DNA of 64,000 bases from Pseudolactococcus laudensis (GCF_013449735.1 NZ_JACBNY010000007.1:1-64000); one strand, 5' to 3'; positions 35,898 to 46,692 are shown, counted from the stretch's first letter. Made by a program: numbers and translations. The notes: a model not told the origin generated them from the sequence alone.

Positions 35898-36222
35898 GGC
35901 TCAGTTCCTCTGCTAACAGCAACATTTCTTCATAATACTTTGGATCTACATCACTCAGCTTTTTCGCATCGAATTGATGAATAATGGACTGTACTTGTTT
36001 GGTAAACCCTGCTTGCGATTGCTTAACCATAACTGCTTTTACTTCATCAAGAGTTACAGTTGGCTTAGTTGGTGTCATATCGGAAGTATCAAATGGCATC
36101 TCTTCCTCTTTAGTTTGAACTTGTGGCTCTCCTGCCATTAGTGCTTCAGCTAGAACTTGTAATGAATTACCCAATGCTTGGATATCTTGAACAACCTCCA
36201 GCAACAATTTAGTTCTGCTCAT
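35890..36222 (-). CDS. Conserved element protein, 110 residues (phage/element 'Rrp5'-type)
   Basis: The start at 36222 is chosen because AGGAGGTGAACCTA precedes it. The protein has an N-terminal helix (SRTKLLLEVVQDIQALGNSLQVLAEAL), an acidic Pro/Thr-rich linker, and a C-terminal TLDEVKAVMVKQSQAGFTKQVQSIIHQF plus DVDPKYYEEMLLLAEEL. Such proteins lie before DUF2800 genes in prophage-like elements and may act in single-strand DNA metabolism, although that role is not proven. It overlaps its neighbours on both sides. Confidence 0.6.
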   Translation of the reverse strand: MSRTKLLLEVVQDIQALGNSLQVLAEALMAGEPQVQTKEEEMPFDTSDMTPTKPTVTLDEVKAVMVKQSQAGFTKQVQSIIHQFDAKKLSDVDPKYYEEMLLLAEELSHD

Positions 36223-36418
36223 TAGGTTCACCTCCTACCTCTCTGATTTCTACTGAATCAACGCTTTGTCCAGAAGTCATCACTAGTATTTGTGTATCTT
36301 CACCAAACAGCCATTTCACCAGTCGTTTAGGCAAAGTACGAATTCCTGACTTCATCACCATTTGTTTCTTACCACAGTTGGAAGTAACGTTGATTTGTAC
36401 TTTATGTTTTAGGTTCAT
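36209..36418 (-). CDS. Small conserved element protein, 69 residues
   Basis: The basic 69-residue protein (TLPKRLVKWLFGEDTQILVMTSGQSVDSVEIREV) follows AAAGGTGG at its start and overlaps the next gene by 14 bases. It is the first gene of the small element operon after the sigma-like gene. Function unknown. Confidence 0.6.
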   Translation of the reverse strand: MNLKHKVQINVTSNCGKKQMVMKSGIRTLPKRLVKWLFGEDTQILVMTSGQSVDSVEIREVGGEPNEQN

Positions 36419-36501
36419 AAATCAAACCACCTTTCTATTTTCTTTGCTTAGGACTTCTCCCTTACATTGGTATGCGAATTAAAAAGGGGAATCGAACCCC
36501 T

Positions 36502-36990
36502 TTAAATTAATTTCTTTTTTAACGACTCAATTGCCCCATTAATACACTTGCGAACTGCTGTCTCGGATTTACCTTGTAAATCAGAAATTGCAACCTTTGT
36601 CATGCCATCAAAGAAAAATAGCTTCAATGTATCTTGTTGCAATGGAGTTAATTCCGTCATCGCCATACGAAGTTTAGAAATTAGCTGTTCCTGCTCTTTG
36701 GTGGACTCCCATGCCAGTAATTCTTCTAATGGAGTTAGTGCATCATCAGTAACAACATCACCAAGTGAAATATCCTTACCATAATCATTATTGACGGTTT
36801 GGTCTAATGATTGAGTCACATAATATTCGTAGTGGCGGTACTTATTTACTGCTTCATCATCTTCGTCATGTAACAGTTCAATAAATACTTCCGTATCACC
36901 ATTTGTCTCAATTACCGTTTTAGTCCCATCTGCATGAAAATAAATATAGTTAGTGCGCTTCTTTAGGCTTGTTTTGAAAAATCTAGTCAT
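36502..36990 (-). CDS. Sigma-70 region 4-like element regulator
   Basis: The start at 36990 gives 162 residues beginning MTRFFKTSLKKRTNYIYFHADG. The C-terminus is a sigma region 4-like helix-turn-helix (ELTPLQQDTLKLFFFDGMTKVAISDLQGKSETAVRKCINGAIESLKKKL). Such proteins occur in integrative elements of Firmicutes and may control element genes. An earlier in-frame start at 37098 has a less plausible cysteine-rich extension. It precedes the small element operon. Confidence 0.75.
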   Translation of the reverse strand: MTRFFKTSLKKRTNYIYFHADGTKTVIETNGDTEVFIELLHDEDDEAVNKYRHYEYYVTQSLDQTVNNDYGKDISLGDVVTDDALTPLEELLAWESTKEQEQLISKLRMAMTELTPLQQDTLKLFFFDGMTKVAISDLQGKSETAVRKCINGAIESLKKKLI

Positions 36991-37235
36991 TTTCCCATTA
37001 CCTTCCTGCCATCGAGACAGAAAGGAATTAGGAAAGCATTCGCACTGATTTGGGTGCAAAAAATGCACAACAAAAACAGAACAATCAACTAGTATCAAGA
37101 AACAGGTTGCCCAATTTCTCTACTTTCCTTGATTCGATTCTGTCCTTGCTGCGCAGGCTTAATGGACTTATATAATTTGAATTGGCTTTTTCCCAATCCA
37201 TATTCTTAATATACAAGTTTTCTTTTTTATATGAC

Positions 37236-37336
37236 CAACTCAATGAGTTGTGTATATAAGCTCAATTTATATAGCTTTTTCAAAAATCCACAAAAAAAAG
37301 ACCCCTTTCGGGGTCAAACAACCAACTCATTGAGTT
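37236..37336. repeat. Paired palindromes CAACTCA(A/T)TGAGTT(G)
   Basis: CAACTCAATGAGTTG (37236-37250) is a 15-bp palindrome. A near-copy, CAACTCATTGAGTT, lies at 37323-37336. They flank the terminator of the ImmA/IrrE-like gene, and the first lies upstream of the sigma-like gene. A repressor-binding role is possible. Confidence 0.5.
37292..37315 (-). terminator. Terminator of the restriction/protease operon
   Basis: GACCCC and GGGGTC pair around a four-base loop and run into eight T residues on the minus strand, 30 bases after the ImmA/IrrE-like gene. Confidence 0.9.
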
Positions 37337-37344
37337 ATCAAATT

Positions 37345-38925
37345 TTATTCTTTTATCGCACTTCCTAGTAGTTTTAAACTTTTTTTCTCTAAAATACCAT
37401 TAAAGTCCTGAATATTTAATCCCGGCGTAAAATCTAGTATTCGAACCCAAGTCTTATCTGGGTCAGTATAAAAGTCGAGTTTATTATCAGATTTACTAAA
37501 CACTTGTAGCGTTACTCTTGAACATAATTTCAATCCTACACATAACGCCATAAGATTTTCTTTTGACATATTGTTTAACTTATTATTTTTGATTTTACCA
37601 TGGTAGTTCTTATGCAAGTCTGTTTTTTCATTGAATACTTCCGGATAATTCCAGTTTCTATTCTTCATCAAAAACCAAAGACAATCACACAATGATTTAG
37701 TGGGGTCACCTATCATTTTGACAAGTTCGATTTCCTCTTCTTCATTGTATTCTGTCAATTCATCAGAGAAGGCTTGATATACTTCATCTTCCTCATAATC
37801 AGTTGGGGTCTGAAACTTGGGATGGAACGTAAGTAGCCTACAATCAATCCCTTCAGACTTTTTTAAAGTTGCAAAACCAAGAAAATCTTTATCAGTATTA
37901 GCATAAGAAATAAAATGCTGCTCTCGTATATTTATGACACACTTCTCAAGATTTTTTCTATCCTTGCTAGTTAACGCTAATGCACCTTTTTTTCTTGTGA
38001 CAAATTGCGAACTGGCTAATACAAAGTATCCATCAACAAAAACATAACGTCCTCCTCTAACCCAATTTTGCAAGGTAGAATTGGAATCTAGCATCTCAAA
38101 AGCTTCTTCGATTGTTATTTGTGTAAAGTCTCTAGTTGAGTTGATTTCATTATAAACAGATTCATAATCATAAAATTTAGAAATTACCTCTTTTAATCCA
38201 ACCTCTAGCAGCCTAAATTTTGTCGATAATCTTGAAGTAATAAAGAATTCACTCAAATCTTCAATGAGAATGTCACATGATACCCTTTGGCTTTTTGAGG
38301 AGTACCCTTGAATTAACAATAATGCTTTTCTCTTAAATGATTCTTTTGGCATAAGAATTCTTGGCGTGATTCTATGGGCTTGCCATTCCAACCATTTTAT
38401 TTCATTATCTTTTGTTTTCTTCCCTTCTGGAGGCTCAAAAAAAGTTTGCGATTGACGGCACATGATGGGTGCAAAATCCTCATCTATGATTCGATTCTTA
38501 ATTTTTAATATCTCGAAATATCGCTTGTCTTTTTCCCAATGAACAGCTTCATGTACTAACGTATTTCTCCTTGAACCGACTCCATATATTTCTTCAGAAG
38601 CAGGATCTATTAAAATTGTTCCTGCCTCGAAGTACTTTGATTTAGTTGAATCATCCTCAGAGGAATAAATTTCTACATGTCCATCTAGTAACAAACAGCA
38701 TCCAAATATGTCTAGGTTTCGTGATAGTGAAACTTGCCCTACTGTAAGCCCCATAGCATCAATCATTTCTTCCACTGGTAAAGCCATTGGTCCTATCAAT
38801 GCTTGTTTAAAGTGTTTATTAAGAAATTTTGTCGCATAATCATCTAACCGATTTTTACCAAGTACAAGAGCGCCTGTTTTCCTATTAATATCAAAGATGT
38901 CACTAGTAGTTGTTTTGGAGTTCAT
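37345..38925 (-). CDS. ImmA/IrrE-family metallopeptidase with long C-terminal extension
   Basis: The start at 38925 gives 526 residues. HEAVHWEKDKRYFE near 125-138 is the HExxH zinc motif, and WLEWQAHRITPRILMPKESF, with its Glu, is the third-ligand block of ImmA/IrrE (DUF955) proteins. The family cleaves repressors in mobile elements and stress responses. About 300 further residues form an extension without recognised motif. It overlaps the end of the YgjP-type gene by 23 bases and ends an operon that starts with the restriction remnant. Its target is unknown. Confidence 0.75.
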   Translation of the reverse strand: MNSKTTTSDIFDINRKTGALVLGKNRLDDYATKFLNKHFKQALIGPMALPVEEMIDAMGLTVGQVSLSRNLDIFGCCLLLDGHVEIYSSEDDSTKSKYFEAGTILIDPASEEIYGVGSRRNTLVHEAVHWEKDKRYFEILKIKNRIIDEDFAPIMCRQSQTFFEPPEGKKTKDNEIKWLEWQAHRITPRILMPKESFKRKALLLIQGYSSKSQRVSCDILIEDLSEFFITSRLSTKFRLLEVGLKEVISKFYDYESVYNEINSTRDFTQITIEEAFEMLDSNSTLQNWVRGGRYVFVDGYFVLASSQFVTRKKGALALTSKDRKNLEKCVINIREQHFISYANTDKDFLGFATLKKSEGIDCRLLTFHPKFQTPTDYEEDEVYQAFSDELTEYNEEEEIELVKMIGDPTKSLCDCLWFLMKNRNWNYPEVFNEKTDLHKNYHGKIKNNKLNNMSKENLMALCVGLKLCSRVTLQVFSKSDNKLDFYTDPDKTWVRILDFTPGLNIQDFNGILEKKSLKLLGSAIKE

Positions 38926-39652
38926 GTAATTTCTCTTCATCCTTTCCAATGTAATCTAATGGCATATCTGATAATACTTTTTTTGCGACTCTCCAAGTTG
39001 GATAAAATTGTTCTACAAGAGCATGGAATCTATTGGTGTGATTCTTTTCCAATAAATGAACCATCTCATGAATTAAAACATATTCAAGGCACTCAACTGG
39101 TTTTTTGGCAAGCTGAAGGTTTATCCAAATTCTCCTACTATCGATATTACAAGTTCCCCACTTTGTACGCATATTTTTTATCTTGTACTCGTTAGCCGAT
39201 AAATTTGTTTTTTGCTCACATTTGATAATTAACCCGTTCAAAACTCTGTTAAGCTCTTTACGATACCATTCATTGAATGCACGTTCTCTACTTTCAACAG
39301 TAGATGTATTAGGGACATAAAAAATAATTTTATTATGGTTTTTTACTACCTCATATTTATTCCCTTCAGAAATAACCTGTAATCTATAAAGTTTTCCCCA
39401 TAAGTAATGAGATTCCCCCGAAACAAACTCTCTCTTGCTTTGTCTTACTTGTGATTGCATTCGATCCTTAACTTTCGTAATTTCGGGGATTTTTTTCAAC
39501 ACAAAGAGTTTAATTTCTTCATCTGGATAATCAATTGGGCTACTTACTGTAACTTCTCCTTCTGGCGGATTCACTCTAATATAAAGATTTTTTAGGTTTT
39601 TCTTTTTGATGATTTCAATTGGTATTCCACCAATAACTTCCTGACTAATCAT
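38903..39652 (-). CDS. YgjP/M48-like metal-dependent hydrolase
   Basis: The start at 39652 gives 249 residues. The C-terminal part has MRTKWGTCN and EYVLIHEMVHLLEKNHTNRFHALVEQFYP, the HExxH zinc site with a third His, typical of the SprT/YgjP (WLM/DUF45) family. These often lie in type I restriction loci with no established role. It overlaps hsdR by eight bases and the ImmA/IrrE gene by 23, so three genes are translationally linked. Confidence 0.78.
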   Translation of the reverse strand: MISQEVIGGIPIEIIKKKNLKNLYIRVNPPEGEVTVSSPIDYPDEEIKLFVLKKIPEITKVKDRMQSQVRQSKREFVSGESHYLWGKLYRLQVISEGNKYEVVKNHNKIIFYVPNTSTVESRERAFNEWYRKELNRVLNGLIIKCEQKTNLSANEYKIKNMRTKWGTCNIDSRRIWINLQLAKKPVECLEYVLIHEMVHLLEKNHTNRFHALVEQFYPTWRVAKKVLSDMPLDYIGKDEEKLHELQNNY

Positions 39653-42359
39653 TATATTCAACCTGTCCTTCAGCAATTGTAAAGATTATATTTGTTTGCT
39701 CTACTGCATCTTCCTCGCCATAATCAAAGTCTGCTAAACAGTGATATATAGCATTTCTGATTTTTTGTTGTTTCTGATAATTTTTCTTCCAATCAGGACG
39801 TATTGCGTTTCTAATGGATGTGTCAATCGCAAGAGCAATGTCTTCATTTTTATTAAAATAATCGTACAAGGCTCTTTTAGATTCACTTCCCTTAATTGAA
39901 TCAGGATAATCTGCATGTTCTTCGGGATGTAAAATAGCTTGAGCAAGCTCAACAACATGTCTCAGATATTCTTCATAGCTCATAGCTTCGATTCTTCTTT
40001 GCTCAATAATTGTTTCAAGCATTTCAGAGAGCTTTCCATAATACACTTTGTTCGAAGACATTTTTTTGACTATTTCATGCTGCAAGTTATTATCAATCGT
40101 TTCTGCTTTTGCGTTATTGTCACCCGGTAAACCATCAATGATAGCACCAACTGGTGTTGTTGTAGTGTTATCAATAAGTAATTCAACCAAAGACATATTT
40201 CCTAATTTACTAACCGTTTTTGACTCTTCTGCTTTAATATAAGTATCAAGAATATATCTCATATCTGCTTCATAGGGTTTTTGGTCAATGTAATCACAAC
40301 TTGCCAACTTTACCATTTCTTTGATACGATTGTAACTTGCTATGTTGCTTCTAATATTTGTCACTTCATTTTCTGAGTAGCCATAATCACTTACTAGCTT
40401 ATCACTACAATTAGCAAATGAACGTGTCAATGATGATGTCAAAGAATATAGGATATCTCTTCTCCCAATAAATTCATCATTCTCACTATCATCGCCACAA
40501 AAATAATCAATATAATCTGTATCATTTTTAGGAGCCGAAACATTTTCTAACAAATCTTTTAGGGAGGCAATAGAGCCTACCATCTCAGATTTTGCTTCTT
40601 CATATCGATTTTTTATTAAGCCGTCAACATCTTCCTTATCAAAATCTTCAAAGGCTTCAGATGTATAATCAGCTACTGCCAATTGTACATTACGGAACAA
40701 GTCCATATAATCTACAATATACCCATAGTCCTTATCTTCTCCGTCGGGTCTATTTACTCGGCAAATTGCTTGAAATAAGTCATGATCTCTCATTGATTTA
40801 TCAATATAGAGATAACTTGTACTTGGAGCATCAAATCCTGTTAGAAGTTTGTCTACAACAATTAGAAGTTTTATCTTGGCAGGGTCTTTTTTAAATTGTT
40901 CTTTAACTTCTTTTTCAAAAACCGACAGTTTTTGCCCGTTTAGCATCCGTTCATAAATAGACTTCTTATACTCTTCTTCCCCTTCACGAGTTAAATCACT
41001 TGTTGCGGTTCTCACTGAAGTTGAATTTGGTTCAAATGAAGTAACTACTGCACACTTAGTGAAACCATTATTTGTAAAAATTTCCCAATATTTACATGCT
41101 TCATAAACACTATTAGCGACAAGCATAGCTGTACCACGCTCATTTTTTAAACGTGGTTTGAAATCCATGTCAAAGATTATATCATTAGCAATTTTCTCTA
41201 GACGTTGTTTTGAGCTATATAATTTATTGATTGAAGTCCAGCTTTGTTTGAGTTGAGTTTTTGCACGTTCAGTTAAACCTGATGTTTTATTTTCAAACCA
41301 CAAATCGACTTTATCTTTACTTGATAAATCTTGGTCAACATCTCTTGATTCATATCTAAGGTCAAGGACTACCCCATCCTCAACTCCTTCATTAAATTTA
41401 TAAGTATGGATATATGTTCCAAATGTTTCAAGACTTGTTGCCTTGTCTTTTTTCAATAAAGGAGTACCTGTAAAACCAATTAGAAGTGCATCTGGCATCA
41501 ACACTTTCACTGCCTCATGAAGTTTTCCAGAATTAGTACGGTGACATTCATCAATAAAAGCAACAATCTTACCTTTCGCCTTAAAATCAGATGGTAAGTC
41601 TTTTAATAGTTCTTTTCTATATTGGTCAACATCTGCTTGTTTTCCTGCATTATGACCATATTTATGGATTAAGGAACATATTATAGAATTCTCATTGGTG
41701 TTTAAGACTTCACGTAAATCGGAACTACTAGAGGTTCTTTTCACTTTTTCTTCAACATCTATAAATAAACTTTCGATTTGGTCATCAAGTTCTGTTCTAT
41801 CAGTAATAATAACCACTCGGCTATTATCAATGTTTTCAATTATCCACTTAGTTAACCAGACCATAATTAAAGATTTTCCTGATCCTTGTGTATTCCAAAT
41901 AATACCGCCTTAATCCGATGCGATTCTTTTTCTGACAGCAATATTTGCAAAATACTGATTGTGCCTAGCAATTTTCTTTGTCCCTGCATCATAGATAACA
42001 AAATCATGAATGATTGAAAGAAGTCTCTCTTTTTGACAAAGTGAAATAATCCCATCTCTCAATTTATTATTTTCTGAAGACTGAATATTTTGAACCTCTG
42101 ACGAAAGGACATCTGTTGCTTTGGTATCTTCTTTCCATTTTAAAAAGTATTTTTCTGAAGTTTCAATTGTTCCATATTTAATACCTTCCGCTTCATTACC
42201 TGCGAAAACTAACTGCATGGTGCTAAAAAAGTTTTGAATATATTCTTTCTTTTGATTCGTAAGATTTTGACGAATTCCTTCACCAATACTTACACAAGAA
42301 CGTTTTAACTCAAAAATCCCCACTGCAATCCCATTAATATAGATAACAATGTCTGGTCT
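39645..42359 (-). pseudogene. hsdR: Type I restriction subunit HsdR, truncated and with an ochre codon
   Basis: Reading begins in the nuclease domain at RPDIVIYINGIAVGIFELKRS, which holds the PD-(D/E)xK residues D and ExK. TAA at 41910-41912 interrupts RIASD-GGIIWNTQGSGKSLIM, so the Walker A motif sits right after the stop in the same frame. The rest (39645-41864 and upstream) is a helicase/translocase: FIDECHRTNSGKLH (Walker B), FTGTP, VDKLLTGFDAPSTSYLYID, and QAICRVNRP. The HsdR N-terminus, all of HsdS and the HsdM C-terminus are lost in a deletion near 42360. The gene cannot give normal restriction enzyme. Confidence 0.85.
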
Positions 42360-43017
42360 TTACTATAGAATCTCCATTTTCATTAACAGGTGCTTCATCT
42401 GCTGACCTAATCAAAAGCGAACCACTTCCTGCTGCAGGGTCGTGTAGTGTCCAACTTTTACCAGTTTCCTGTTTAATGTTTCCGATTCCTATTAATCTAG
42501 CAACAACTCTAGAGACTTCACTTGGAGTATAAAATTGACCTTTACTTTTTCCTGATTCCTGTGCAAATTTCATCATGAAATATTCGTAAGCATCGCCAAT
42601 GATATCATCGCCACTTGCTCTATTCGTTTTAAAGTCAATAGCAAGATTTTGAAAAATAGCAATTAATCCAGACACTTTATCAACTAATTCTTTTCCTGCA
42701 CCTAACTCATCAGGATTATTAAAGCTTACATCAGGTAAGGAACCTTGAAGTTGATTATCTTCAAGAAACTTTTGAATAATTTTGTCGACACGTTCCCCTA
42801 CATCGCTCTTTCCTTTAGCTGCAATTAAATCTTCAAATGATGCACCTTCATTTACAGTAAACTCTGCAAATCTTTGACCTTTATATCTATCAGATACATA
42901 TTTAAAGAACAACAAGATTAGAACATAATCTTTATATCTAGATGGTTCTACACCGCCTCTTAATTTATTACAAGCTTCCCATAATAGAGAATACAATTCT
43001 GATTTTTTCACTGCCAT
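42334..43017 (-). pseudogene. hsdM: Type I methyltransferase HsdM, C-terminal truncated
   Basis: The first 220 residues show the HsdM N-terminal helical domain (ELYSLLWEACNKLRGGVEPSRYKDYVL), GQFYTPSEVSRVVARL, and SAM motif I as LHDPAAGSGSLLIR. The NPPF catalytic motif and the remainder are absent. After NGDSIVKT the frame enters HsdR sequence and stops at 42334. Without its target-recognition partner HsdS and motif IV it cannot methylate DNA. Confidence 0.85.
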
Positions 43018-43046
43018 TCATTTAGCCTCTTTCGCTCTCGATTTTA

Positions 43047-43259
43047 TTAATACTCTGTTATATCTATTCCTGCTCTTAATAATCGTTCGTATCTATCATG
43101 AGAAATTAATATAGCAACTGGTTTCCCATTTTTTAATACAAATGCCGTTTTGTCTTCTTCAGATAATCCTGTTATTAATTTGGAAGATTGTCCTCTTAGA
43201 AAATCCGACATGTTATAGAATTCCATAGGCTGTTTTTGATTTTTATCGTCTATGACCAT
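43047..43259 (-). CDS. Phd/YefM-type antitoxin, no toxin adjacent
   Basis: The 70-residue protein has NMSDFLRGQSSKLITGLSEEDKTAFVLKNGKPVAILISHDRYERLL, the Phd/YefM fold signature. A GGTGG site precedes the ATG. The expected toxin gene (Doc or YoeB type) is not next to it; hsdM follows 30 bases later. It may be an orphan antitoxin or regulator of the restriction operon. A TATAAT near 43285 is probably its promoter. Confidence 0.75.
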   Translation of the reverse strand: MVIDDKNQKQPMEFYNMSDFLRGQSSKLITGLSEEDKTAFVLKNGKPVAILISHDRYERLLRAGIDITEY

Positions 43260-43320
43260 TTATTAACCACCTTTTTCCTTTAATTATACCACTTTTTTGT
43301 TAATATAAATACAAATTTCT

Positions 43321-43346
43321 ACTTATAAAGTAATTACTTTATAAGT
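43321..43346. repeat. Perfect 26-bp palindrome before the Phd-type gene
   Basis: ACTTATAAAGTAA at 43321-43333 is followed by its exact reverse complement at 43334-43346. A pair of imperfect direct repeats beginning ATTGTA and ending CCCTAC follow at 43371 and 43401, 30 bp apart. The place suggests an operator or an element-end site. Confidence 0.7.
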
Positions 43347-43453
43347 TCATCGAGTTCTAATAATATCATTATTGTAGCGACAACCCTACCAAAAAGCAAT
43401 ATTGTAATGTCGACCCTACTGATTTTAAATCAGTTGATATGTTTCCGAACAAA

Positions 43454-43500
43454 CAAAAAAATGAGATTTTAAGCAAGATTTTCATCTCACCTAAAATCTC
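43454..43500 (-). terminator. Terminator downstream of rlmD
   Basis: GAGATTTTA and TAAAATCTC form a 9-bp stem with a 20-base loop; on the minus strand it is followed by A and seven T residues. Confidence 0.7.
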
Positions 43501-43545
43501 GATTATCTGTAAAACCCTTTATATCAAGTCTTTTTCAGTCCTGTC

Positions 43546-44922
<1,377 letters not shown>

Positions 44923-44956
44923 TCATATCTTTGCGTGTGTCGTGCTATCAGCCATG

Positions 44957-44982
44957 AAAAAAACCGAGCGCAAGGCTCAGTT
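44957..44982 (-). terminator. Terminator of the pot operon
   Basis: CTGAGC pairs with GCTCGG around a five-base loop, followed by seven T residues on the minus strand, directly at the potD stop. Confidence 0.85.
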
Positions 44983-46055
44983 TATTTCCGATACATCTTA
45001 AACTCCAAAAACAAATCATTGTAAATCCCTAGATATTCTGGGCCAAGGTTTTTATAAACTTCTAAATTTTTCATAGCAGTCGCATCTGGATAGAAAGCTC
45101 TATCTGACGTGATTTGCTTAGGCAGTATAGCCTCGGCTTTCATATTTGGTGTGGCATAGCCAACATATTCCGCATTTTTAGCTGCAATTTCAGGTCTCAG
45201 CATATAATTGATAAAAGCATAAGCCGCATCATAATTTTTAGCCGTCTTAGGAATTACGATATTGTCAAACCAGAGATTTGAACCCTCGCTTGGCACAACA
45301 TAATGCAGATGCTCATTTTCACTCACCATTTCTGCCGCTTCCCCAGAAAAAGTGACCGCAACAGCAGCTTCATTATTAATCATATACTGTTTAATTTCAT
45401 CGGCAACAATAGCTTTGACATTAGTCGTCAATGACTTGAGATGATTATAGGCCTTATTTAACTGCCCCATATCTTTCGAATTAACACTATCACCTTGTTC
45501 ATTAAGCGCCAGACCAATCACTTCACGCGCCCCATCAATCAACATCAAATTGTTTTTATAATCAGACGACCACAAATCTTGCCAATGCGCAGGTGGTGTT
45601 TTAACCTTCTCATCGTTATAGGTAATCCCAAGCGTTCCCCAAAAATAAGGAATCGAATAGGCATTGTCAGCATCAAAACTTTGATTTAAGAACCTAGGGT
45701 CGATATTATCCAACCCTTTAATCTTAGAATGGTCGAGCTTATTCAACAGCTTCTCCGACTTCATCTTATCGATCATGTACTCACTCGGAATCGCGATATC
45801 ATAAGTCGTACCGCCCTGCTTAATCTTCGTGTACATCGCCTCATTCGAATCAAACGTCACATAATTAACCTTGTAACCCGTCTCTTTTTCGAAACTTTTC
45901 AGTAAACTTTCGTCGATATAATCGCCCCAGTTGTAAATGGTAAGCTGGTTACTAATCGCTGAGCTGCCGCTATCCGCGGATAATTTAACGGATAACACAC
46001 CAAGCACAGCAATAATGGCGAGAACGCCCCCCATAAAGTAGACTAATCTTTTCAT
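44982..46055 (-). CDS. potD: Spermidine/putrescine ABC transporter binding protein
   Basis: PotD binds polyamines outside the cell and delivers them to PotBC. The 357-residue protein has an N-terminal membrane segment (about 5-27) without a clear lipobox. The family block LTIYNWGDYIDESLLKSFEKETGYKVNYV follows, then IPSEYMIDKM and FYPDATAMKNLEVYKNLG. The start follows the lemA stop with no gap, which places it in the same transcript. Confidence 0.92.
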   Translation of the reverse strand: MKRLVYFMGGVLAIIAVLGVLSVKLSADSGSSAISNQLTIYNWGDYIDESLLKSFEKETGYKVNYVTFDSNEAMYTKIKQGGTTYDIAIPSEYMIDKMKSEKLLNKLDHSKIKGLDNIDPRFLNQSFDADNAYSIPYFWGTLGITYNDEKVKTPPAHWQDLWSSDYKNNLMLIDGAREVIGLALNEQGDSVNSKDMGQLNKAYNHLKSLTTNVKAIVADEIKQYMINNEAAVAVTFSGEAAEMVSENEHLHYVVPSEGSNLWFDNIVIPKTAKNYDAAYAFINYMLRPEIAAKNAEYVGYATPNMKAEAILPKQITSDRAFYPDATAMKNLEVYKNLGPEYLGIYNDLFLEFKMYRK

Positions 46056-46640
46056 TTATTTACTGCTATCACCAAAATTAACACTTGGTGCATCTTTAGC
46101 AGAGTCAGCAGCTTTAAAGTAGTCTTTTTTACTTGCACCACGCATACTCGCGACGATAGACGTTGGAAAAAGTGAAATTTTTGTATTGTAAGATTTCACT
46201 GCATCATTATAACGCGTCCGTGCGACTGCAATACGATTTTCAGTACCAGCCAATTCATCTGCTAACTGCGTGAACTGTTTGTCTGCCTTGATATCAGGAT
46301 AGCTCACTTGCAAGCGTAATAAACCATTCAAAGCTGAACTAACTTGGTCGTTAGCTGCAGCTTTATCTGTAACAGTTTCGGCTTTACTCATCGCACTTTG
46401 CGCCGTAGATATTGCTGTAAAGATTTTTTCTTCATGTTCAGCATAGCCCTTAACTGTTTCAACCAAATTAGGGATTAAGTCATTCCGACGTTGTAATTGC
46501 GTATCAATATCAGCATAGGCTGAATCTACACTGTTTTCTTCTTTTGTAATACCGTTGCCAATGCTGAAAAATGCTACAATCACAATGACAAGTACTGCTA
46601 ATATACCTACAACTAAACCATTCTTTTTAATAAAATTCAT
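46056..46640 (-). CDS. lemA: LemA family protein inside the pot operon
   Basis: The 194-residue protein has one N-terminal membrane segment (9-30) and the LemA helical domain (NSVDSAYADIDTQLQRRNDLIPNLVETVKGYAEHE near 37-71, and ENRIAVARTRYNDAVKSYN near 132-150). LemA is found at the membrane of many Firmicutes, usually next to a TPM-domain or HtpX gene; its exact role is unclear. Here it lies between the TPM gene and potD. Confidence 0.9.
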   Translation of the reverse strand: MNFIKKNGLVVGILAVLVIVIVAFFSIGNGITKEENSVDSAYADIDTQLQRRNDLIPNLVETVKGYAEHEEKIFTAISTAQSAMSKAETVTDKAAANDQVSSALNGLLRLQVSYPDIKADKQFTQLADELAGTENRIAVARTRYNDAVKSYNTKISLFPTSIVASMRGASKKDYFKAADSAKDAPSVNFGDSSK

Positions 46641-46692
46641 CTTTTTTCTCTTTTCTATTTTGTAAAGTCATACACTTATTTAAATGAGTATA

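Noticed and set aside
37099-37344. Possible CRISPR-like repeats from the CAACTCA(A/T)TGAGTT copies
   Set aside because: Only two copies, of 14-15 bp and with no regular spacers.
43047-43259. Complete Phd-Doc toxin-antitoxin pair
   Set aside because: No toxin reading frame is found on either side; only the antitoxin-type gene is supported.
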